From: Sacculina carcini
Taxonomy: Eukaryota > Arthropoda > Thecostraca > Sacculinidae
NCBI GenBank assembly: GCA_916048095.2
Contig: OU696591.1
Coordinates: forward strand, 4,745,999 to 4,809,998
Length of the DNA stretch: 64,000 nt
Direction: 5' to 3'
Part shown: positions 56,090 to 64,000 of the stretch, piece after piece
Layout of the letters: each line of letters opens with the position of its first letter
Numbering within the stretch: position 1 is the first letter of the stretch
Notes under the pieces: model-generated
The model's database searches: none
The model's input: the letters and a program-made list of their open reading frames with translations, nothing else
Told to the model about the DNA's origin: nothing
Position numbers and translations under genes: made by a program

Positions 56090-59000
56090 TGTGTGTTCGC
56101 CATCCTTGCTCCATTTTCTATCAGCTAATACTCGGCCACCACTTGGCGTACCCGCTGAAAAGTTATACCATCACGTTGGAAATTTTCTTGTCTACACTTT
56201 AAATTAAATTGTAAATTTCAAAAATGAAACCAAAAAAAGTTATAGCGGTGAAAAGACAAAATGAACCCTGAAAAATGCGAAAATTGTGGTCAATGCTCTG
56301 CCATCTACTCCTCATAAACCAGAAATGGTACAGCCAAACAGATTATACCACTGTGTAGAGAATTTTCTGTTCTACAAGATAGGTTATAATTCATATCCAA
56401 AAATAGAACATAAAAGATGTAAACATGACAAAATTTCAATCTATATTCAAAATTATATTTATACTCCACGCGTCCGATTTTCTATACTTTTTTATCTATG
56501 TATCAAAAACTAATTATCACACAACTAAATAAATAATACCATCATGCTGGGAATTTTGTTTGCTACAACACGGTATAATTTTTAATTTTCCAAAGTGTAT
56601 TAAAAAAACGTTACGGCGGTGTGAAGTCAAAATGACAAAGTCAAAAATGCAAAATTAGCACTGGAAACCGTGAATGTTTTGGTAAATATTCCCCTATCTA
56701 TTCCTCATAAACCAGCAATGGTACAGCTATAAAAATTATACTATTGTGTAGATAATTTTGTGTTCTACAAGAAAAGTTATAATTTATACCCACAAATGAT
56801 ACAAAAAATGTGTAAAATTGGCAAAATTGTCAAATACATCCAAAATTACACTTGATCACCGGGCGCCTAAATTAATTCATTTTTCTACCTATTTCTCAGG
56901 AACTATTTGTCACACATTAAAATAAATTATATCATCGTGCTGGAAATTGTATTTTTTTAAATGCGGTATAATTCTTAATTTTCCAAAGTGTATCTGAAGG
57001 AAGTGACGGCGGTGTAAAGTCAAAAGGACATATTGCCAATTTGACAGCTATTATGCGCACTTGCGATTACACAGGAATATACTACTGTGTAGAGAATTTT
57101 GTGTTCTACAAGAAAAGGTGTAATTTATACCCACAAATGATACAAAAAACGTGTAAAATTGGCAAAATTCTCAAATACATCCAAAATTGCACTTGAACAC
57201 CGGGTGACTACAATTTATTCATTTTTATACCCATTTCTCAGCAACTGTTTGTCACACCTTAAAATTAATTATACCATCGTGCTAGAAATTTTGTTTCCTA
57301 CAGTACGGTATAATTATTAATTTTCCAAAGTGTATCTGAACGAAGTTACGACGGTGTAAGGTCAAAATGTCATGTTGCCAATTTGACAGCTATTATGCGT
57401 ACTTGCGATTACACATGAATATACACTGATTAAATTTCACTGGAGTCCAATCACAATTTACGCACTTGCGATTACACAGGAATATACTACTGTGTAGAGA
57501 ATTTTGTGTTCTACAAGATAAGCTATAATTTATACCCACAAATGATACAAAAAACGTGTAAAATTGGCAAAATTCTCAAATACATCCAAAATTACACTTG
57601 AACACCGGGCGACTAAAATTAATTCATTTTTCTACTATTTCTCAGTAACTATTTGTTACACATAAAAATAAATTATACCATCGTTCTAGAAATCTTTTCT
57701 TCTACAATACGGTATAATTTGTAATTTTCCAAAGGGTATCTGAAGGAAGTTACGGCGGTGTAAAGTCAAAAGGACATATTGCCAATTTGACAGCTATTAT
57801 GCGCACTTGCGATTACACAGGAATATACACCGATTAAATTTCACTGAAGCCCAATCACAATTAAGAATGCATCATATTATCTCCAAGCATGGATGGTGTG
57901 GTTTTATTGCGTACAGTTTAATTAATGCTACACTCTACTGAATATAAAGGCTTTATTGTCCTCAATAACGTTCCGCACGACGGGCGGGTAAAATGCTATT
58001 GGGAACAAAGTAAACTACTGAATTTAACTGTGTAATTTAATTGGTTTAATTTCAAGTTGCATAAGCATAAGTTGCATAAGGATATGGGTTGCAATATCAT
58101 GTAATGCCAACTTATGCTGTTTTAGCGGAAGCATTAACCTGGAATTATAGAGATGACAGAAGGTTGCATTGTTTTGATAGTGTTGTGGAAAAACATGTTT
58201 TCTAAATTGAAACATAAATTTCACATTTAGACTTTTAGATTAGCTATAACTTTCCTGTGGGTTTGTTTTTCTTTTTCAATTTGCACTAATTTTTTTATGA
58301 ATTGAATATTAATTATATTTTATGAACTGTTCCGCACGACGGGCGAATTAAATGTATCTATAAAGAGTGGGTTTAAATGATAGCGAGGTATATGATATTT
58401 TGCTAGCAGTAAATATTCTAGCGATAAAAGTAGAATAGCTCTTAAGCAAATGATTTTGGAGAATGATGTGAACCTTTAAATATATTTTGCGATCTGATGA
58501 TATATGTATTAGGAATAATACGTAGCAGAATATAGATTGCATAATATGATATCGGCTGTAATATCAAGGGCTGCATTATCGATGTAATCCAAAAAATAAC
58601 AACTGTATGAATATGATGCATTAGTGGAAGCATTAACCGGGAATTATGAGATAATATGATAATGGTGTAAAATTATATCGCATTATGCAACAAATGTGAA
58701 TTTAGCTACCTTACAGTTTGGTCCCGATACTATATTGGCGGGTTGAGAGAAAAGTATTGGTGGGCCGCGTGTTTGGGACCCCTGGGGTAGATAATCTCAG
58801 TCTTCTGATTACAAATTATGATCGCATCAGTATATTTTGTGATCACAAACTAATAAGTTAAATCACCTCAGACTAGGCTGAGAGCGGTCAAGATTGAATG
58901 GTTGGGTTGGGTTGGGTAGGTTTGACTCAGGTTATATTGGGTTTTAATGATAGCGGAAAATATATAAACTTTAACAATAAATATTATAGCGGTAAAAGTG

Positions 59001-60638
59001 AAATAGTACTTAAGCAAATGATATTGGGGAATGATGTTAAGTAATAAATATAGTTTGGAAACAGTCTGATGAAAAGATTTCATCATCTTTCATTGTTTGT
59101 TTCGTGTTTGTGTTCTGAATTATACCACACGACGGGCAGATTTATATATCAGGCGGGTTGAGGGATAATATTTGTCAAAATAAGAACAAAAATATTCACA
59201 TTTAGACTTTTCTATTGGTTAAGATATTTATAGGTTACATTTTTTGCTTTTCAATTTGTATTCATTATATTTTATGGATTTGATATGAATTTTATTGTAT
59301 GAATTGTTCCGCACGACGGGTGGGTTTAAAAAAGTGTTTTTAGATCATTATTTCAAATGGTTCATTTAAAAAAAGTTTTTTTTTATAAATAAAAATGTTC
59401 CGCGGGCAGCAACTATAGACAATAGAACGTTCAATTTACCCTGTAGAATTAATCCATACACAAAATCAATGGATTTGACTTCAAGATGCAGAACGGATCG
59501 TGTTCGAGTTCTGAATTATTCAGCACGACGGGCGGGTTTAAAAATGACTCAGGCGGACTGAGGGGAAATATTGTGTCGAAATAAAAATAATTAAACTTAT
59601 AATTTTCAATTGATTAATATTTTTATGAGTGTACCCTATTTCATTTTTATTTTTCCATATTTTTTATGAATTGAATATGAATTTCATGTTATGAATTGCT
59701 CCGCACAACTGGCGGGTTTTAATGCTATATATATACATAAAGAAGAAATTATCTGTCTGTCTGTGTATGTATGCTTGAATATGAGGTGACATAATTGCGC
59801 TGGCTCATGGTTCGCTGGTTCAATTATCAGGGGCTTCAAACGCAAACGAAGCGATGGCTCATTTTTATGAAATAAAAATGTCCCGCGGGCAGCAATAAAA
59901 CGTTCAATTTCACCGTATAGAATGAATTCATATACAAAACTAATGGATTTGACTTCAAGAACCAGAACGGATGGTGTTCGAGTTCTGAATTTTTCCTCAC
60001 GTCGGGCGGGTTTAAATATGAGGCGGGTTGAGTGAAAATATTTTGTCAAAATAAAATTAAAAATAATGAAATTTAGACTTTTTAATTGATTAAGGTCTTC
60101 ATGAGTTTGCCTTATTTATTTTTAATTTGCAATATTTTTATGAATTGTTCCGCACAACGGGCGGGTTTTAATGCGGTTTTAATGCTATATATATACATAA
60201 AGAAGAAATTATCTGTCTGTCTGTGTATGTATGCTTGAATATGAGGTGACATAATTGCGCTGGTTCATGGTTCGCTGGTTCAATGATCAGGGGCTTCAAA
60301 CGCAAACGAAGCGATGGCTCATTTTTATGAAATAAAAATGTCCCGCGGGTAGCAATAAAACGTTCAATTTCACCGTGTAGAATGAATTCATATACAAAAC
60401 TAATGGATTTGACTTCAAGAACCAGAACGGATGGTGTTCGAGTTCTGAATTATTCCGCACGTTGGCCGGGTTTAAATATGAGGCGGGCTGAGTGAAAATA
60501 TTTTGTCAAAATGTAAATTAAAAATAATGAAATTTAGACTTTTTAATTGATTAAGGTTTTTATGAGTTTGCCTTATTTATTTTTAATTTGCAATATTTTT
60601 ATGAATTCTTCCGCACAACGGGCGGGTTTTAATGCTAG
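56034..60638 (+). mobile_element. Plus-strand Helitron-like array, 4.6 kb
   Basis: Starts TCTATATATATAAAAGAGATCC after A (ACACA|TC) and ends CTAG|T at 60638, as expected for Helitron insertion between A and T. Monomers fill 56034 to about 58260, and degenerate modules with the hAT-like end run to 59727. Two 449-bp-type units follow (59728-60187, 60188-60638). Both flanks are parts of the IQ-unit tail, so the array split or was copied next to that tail. The first part is a diverged relative of 30347-34135. Confidence 0.68.
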
Positions 60639-60662
60639 TACTAATATATACACTTACACACG

Positions 60663-60708
<46 letters not shown>

Positions 60709-60714
60709 ATACAT
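60639..60714 (+). repeat. IQ-unit tail remnant and TA/CA microsatellite
   Basis: TACTAATATATACACTTACACACGCAC matches the end of the IQ unit (16743-16769), then a CA and TA run. It contains a second empty Harbinger site (TTA 60654-60656). Confidence 0.6.
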
Positions 60715-61033
60715 TACAGTACATACACATATAGGTTGATGCACATAAAACGAATAAGCACTAACCACCAATGATACAAATGGACCATTATGCACAAAAT
60801 ATTAGCACTAGCACAAGACAAGACTATGTTCGCAATACTGTGTGTTCTCCTAACACATGATGCAATACATTACACATGTTTATCGCAGACATTACTCGGA
60901 AAATACATGCTACAACATTTGTCATCAATTTTAAACAATCACATTTCGTAACGTGCACATGTGAAACAAAAAGTTGCGGCAGAATCAGCAAACAATATAC
61001 ATTCACAATTAAAGCGAATACATGACGCCTACA
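60715..61033 (-). repeat. Partial 3' LTR of gypsy C
   Basis: On the minus strand it begins TGTAGGCGTCATG at 61033, directly after a purine-rich tract, and shares the TGTAGGCG start with gypsy A. Only about 320 bp remain before the microsatellite; the rest of the LTR is absent. No ORF. Confidence 0.6.
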
Positions 61034-61167
61034 GGGCCCTCCCCCTAGAAGTGTCGAGAAGAAATGAGACACGGCGATAACGCACAGGTAGGCGCACGGC
61101 ACGACCGCTCCTAGTACGCAAAATGGACTGTGGATGCGTGTATGTGTTGGTGTGTGTACCTGTGTTT
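61029..61167 (-). pseudogene. Displaced C-terminal tail of gypsy C Pol
   Basis: The frame reads ILRTRSGRAVRLPVRYRRVS and stops at 61029-61031 inside the LTR, just like the end of gypsy A Pol. It is not in the frame of the main C ORF. The shift lies in the GAT repeat near 61170-61185, where the main frame runs into Ser codons and stops. Confidence 0.75.
61034..61046 (-). promoter_or_regulatory. Polypurine tract of gypsy C
   Basis: AGGGGGAGGGCCC on the minus strand abuts the LTR TG. Confidence 0.65.
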
Positions 61168-63705
61168 TCATGATGATGATGATGCTGACCTGATAGGGTC
61201 CGCAGCAGTTGTCGGTGTCCGTGGCACTGTTGTTGGAGGCACGATAAGTTCAGTACTGCCACCGTCGTCTCGATCATCTGGCGGGTCAGGGGTTGAAGCT
61301 GGTGCGTTTTGCTGCACATCATCGACGAAGGCTGGTTCGCAGCGATCGATGGAGACAACTGCACGCTCGCTGTTAGTCCGGATCGTGATCAGTTTGTCCG
61401 TACGATGAATGACGGGAAACGGGCCGTCATACGGACAGTCGAGCGGGTATCTGTGTTTGTCCCGACGGACAAACACGTGTGTTGCCGTCTTCAGTGCTGC
61501 CGGAACGAACGATGGCTGATTGACTGCTCGTGGAAGTCGTGGTCGTAGTTTGCGCATGTGATTGCGCAGCGATGAAGCGAATGAAGCCGGGTTGCTGACT
61601 GTCTGTGTTGAGTCGCTGATCAACTCGCCAGGAAGTCGCAGGGACGCTCCGTAGACCAGTTCGGCTGAGCACGCGCCGACATCAGTTTTGTGTGTCGACC
61701 GTATGCCCAACAAGGCCATGGGCAAAACATCCATCCATGATGTGTGTTCAGCAGCGCGCAAACTTGCTTTGAGCTGCCGATGGAAGCGTTCAGCCATGCC
61801 GTTGCTGCTTGGGTGATAACTGGTTGTGCGTATGCGCTGAAAGCCAAGTAGTCGAGTGAGTTCTGACCAAAGAGACGATTCGAATTGTGCCCCGCGATCT
61901 GTTGTGATGGTTGTCGGCACTCCAAAGCGTGAGACCCACTGATGGAGAAACGCGCGTGCAACTGTCACTGCGCGAATATCAGGCAGGGGAATGGCTTCCG
62001 GCCAGCGCGAAAATCGGTCCACGCATGCGAGGAGGTATGACTGACCTTGTGACGGTGGCAGTGGTCCGACGATGTCCACGTGCACGTGACTGAAGCGCTC
62101 TCCAGGTGGCTGAAATGGTTGCACCGCGCTTTTCGTGTGACGGGTAACTTTCGCTCGTTGACACTGCAGGCATGTTCGGGTCCACTTGCGCACGTCGCGG
62201 TCCATGTTCGGCCACACGAAGCGTGACGAGACTAGCTTCGCAGTTGCATCGATGCCTGGATGTGAAAGGTTGTGCAGAGAAGACGTGTAAGGCCGGCGTA
62301 ATGCTGTTGGAAGCACTGGGCGGGGTCGACCGGTGGACTCGTCGCACAAAACTTTTGCTTCGCCGAACATGACATCGCGTAGCTTCAGCGATGACGTCGA
62401 GTTGCGAAGCGTCTCCAACGAAGTGTCTTCTCGTTGAGCCGCAGCTAGGGAGACGTAATCGTCGACTTGGCACGACGGAACAGTCAGTACGGCTGCTGTT
62501 CTGGAAAGTGCATCAGCCACTGTGTTTTGGCTGCCAGGCAGGTGTCGGATCTCTGACACAAACTGGCTGATGAAATCCAGATGTCGTAGCTCGCGAGGCG
62601 AATATTTCTTTGACATGGAAGGCAAAGCATGCACGAGAGGGCGATGATCGGTGAACACGATGACGTCACGGCCTTCGATCGTGTAGCGGAAGTGGCGAAC
62701 TGCCGAGTACACTCCGAGCAGCTCTCTGCCGAATGTGCTGTATCGCCGTTCAGTAGGCGTCAGAGTCTTGGAAAAGTAGCTGAGGGGCTGCAACAGACCA
62801 TTGGTGTGCTGTTGTAATACTCCGCCAACACCAGTGTCCGACGCGTCAACCAAGATGCTCAAGGGAGCACCGGGGATTTGGTGTGCCAGCATACTGCTCT
62901 CTGCCAGGGCTGCTTTGGCTGCATGGAAAGTGTCGATGCTCTGTTGCGTCCATGCTACCGGAGCTTTGGAGCGTTTGGCGCGGTGTGTGAGAAGAGCGTG
63001 CAGAAGTTGTAATACAGCAGCTGCGCTGGGTATAAAGCGGTGGTAATACGCCACCGTACCCAAAAATCGACGAAGCTGAGACTGACTGTTCGGCTGTGGA
63101 AATTCTTTGATGGCGCGAACCTTGTCGTCGAGTGGGAAAATGCCGCCGGATGTAACGCGGTGTCCGAGAAAGGAGACAGAGTCGCGGCCAAACACACACT
63201 TGCTCTTGTTGATGACTACGCCGTAGGACTGCAGTCTCTGGAAGACGGCGCGAAGGTGTCTTAGGTGTTCGTCTTTGCTTGCTGATGCCACCAAAATATC
63301 GTCCAGGTATGCGAAGCAGCCGTCAGCAACGCGCAGAACTTCGTCGATGAAGCGCTGGAACGTGGAACCGGCGTTGCGCAGACCGAATGGCATTCGCACC
63401 ATCTCGTACAGCCCAAACGGCGTGGCGATTGCTGTCTTTGCGACGTCTGCGGACTCCACGGGAATTTGGTGGTATGCACGGACCAGATCCACTGTGGAGA
63501 AGATGTTGCAGCCGCTGAGTTTCGCCGAAAAGTCTCGAAGGTACGGAAGTGGGTACCGGTCCAGAAGCGTTTGTGCGTTGAGTGCCCGGTAGTCACCACA
63601 CGGTCTCCATAGAACTGGTGGAGATGAAGAACGAGCTTCGTGAAGCTCACGCCAATATTCGAACGAAGCGCGCAAACATACGACACCGAGATCTTTCAAA
63701 TTCAA
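61168..63705 (-). pseudogene. pol: Pol of gypsy C: RT, RNase H, integrase (5'-truncated)
   Basis: 845 open codons related to gypsy A Pol but clearly a different family. RT has WRPCGDYR (33-40), [13 protein letters not shown] and YLDD (133-136). RNase H has LVDASDTG and FTDHRP. Integrase has an HHCC finger (H478, H482, C512, C515) and D544, D603, E639 with D,D35E spacing. The protease and the first part of RT are missing: homology begins at WRPCGDYR, and the 30 or so residues before it come from other sequence. The C-terminus is frameshifted at a GAT repeat. Enzymatic domains after the truncation look intact. Confidence 0.9.
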
Positions 63706-63830
63706 CTAAATCCGATTGGCGGCACTATAAAAATGCATTATCAATAAGTTGTGCCATTATAAAATCACAATCAAATCTGCATGGAACAAGAATAATTTTA
63801 TATACAAATATACGTTATAGTATGCTGTAG
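63609..63830 (+). other. Coiled-coil-like reading frame upstream of IQ unit copy 4
   Basis: Same frame as at 14731-14952 with few changes ([19 protein letters not shown]). It starts where gypsy C homology stops and ends in the IQ head. The pair of copies shows that this stretch travels with the gypsy C fragment and the IQ unit. Confidence 0.35.
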
Positions 63831-64000
63831 TTTTCGCTTTGTGTTTGTGCAGGTCAAATTTAAGGAAATTCAGGATCCTGAGCGAATATTGACACCAAGA
63901 ACAATTGTACAATGACCGATCAGTTTCGCAACACTACAAACAGACAAGTTCGCTTATCACATCAACACAGAGACACTCGCAGCGCCCAGACCCACCGGCA
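63819..64000 (+). repeat. IQ unit copy 4 (cut by window end)
   Basis: Head AGTATGCTG, acceptor-like TTTGTGCAG|GTC and the start of the IQ ORF are present; the rest lies outside the window. Confidence 0.75.
63912..64000 (+). CDS. IQ-motif protein fragment, copy 4 (partial)
   Basis: The first 29 codons of the ORF, MTDQFRNTTNRQVRLSHQHR and on, matching copies 1-3 before the window ends. The IQ motifs themselves are not reached. Confidence 0.55.
   Translation, partial: MTDQFRNTTNRQVRLSHQHRDTRSAQTHR

Noticed and set aside
60547-60774. 75-residue ORF ending in Thr/His/Ile/Tyr repeats
   Set aside because: Translation of the Helitron end and the CA/TA microsatellite; low complexity.

Overview
The window looks like nuclear DNA of an invertebrate animal, possibly an arthropod; this is judged only from the families of mobile elements present. 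No intact host housekeeping gene, rRNA, tRNA or CRISPR array was seen. Nearly all of the 64 kb is nested or tandemly repeated mobile DNA: LTR retrotransposons, a CR1/L2-type LINE, a Harbinger derivative, Helitron-like arrays, and a repeated unit carrying IQ-motif and LisH-like coding fragments.

Left part (1-16.8 kb). A nearly complete Ty3/gypsy element (copy A, 326-6141) has two 795-bp LTRs, a tRNA-Trp primer binding site, a gag with a CHCC motif, a canonical -1 frameshift signal (T TTA AAC TAG plus a stem) and an uninterrupted pol. These traits fit the CsRn1 clade. It sits in a 7,056-bp tandem unit that also holds the IQ-motif unit. The next repeat (copy B, from 7382) is broken by an antisense LINE (9119-13374) inserted inside the slippery heptamer. 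Copy B then ends at 14291, head-on against an inverted RT fragment of a second gypsy family (C). A full-length IQ unit follows (14941-16789): an IQ ORF with an in-frame TAG, a 306-bp foldback, a leader, and a short LisH-like ORF.

Middle part (16.8-53.4 kb). AT-rich arrays fit non-autonomous Helitrons. Their 5' ends read TCTATATATATAAAAGAGATCC and their 3' ends have a CCGC/GCGG hairpin followed by CTAG. Copies stand head to tail (CTAG|TC junctions), head to head and tail to tail. Six copies are exactly 1,362 bp long. Larger duplications of about 950 bp, 5.8 kb and 7.9 kb overlie them. Tandem monomers of about 340-400 bp and a degenerate hAT end lie inside the longer elements. No Rep-helicase ORF is present.

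Right part (53.4-64 kb). A third IQ unit has a 784-bp Harbinger derivative in its tail (TTA duplication, empty site visible in paralogous tails). A 4.6-kb plus-strand Helitron array follows, then the tail remnant, an RT-to-integrase piece of gypsy C on the minus strand (61029-63705), and the start of a fourth IQ unit that runs off the window.

The elements do not form one pathway. The history read from the nesting is: IQ units amplified with gypsy insertions, then LINE, Harbinger and Helitron insertions, then recent segmental duplication.
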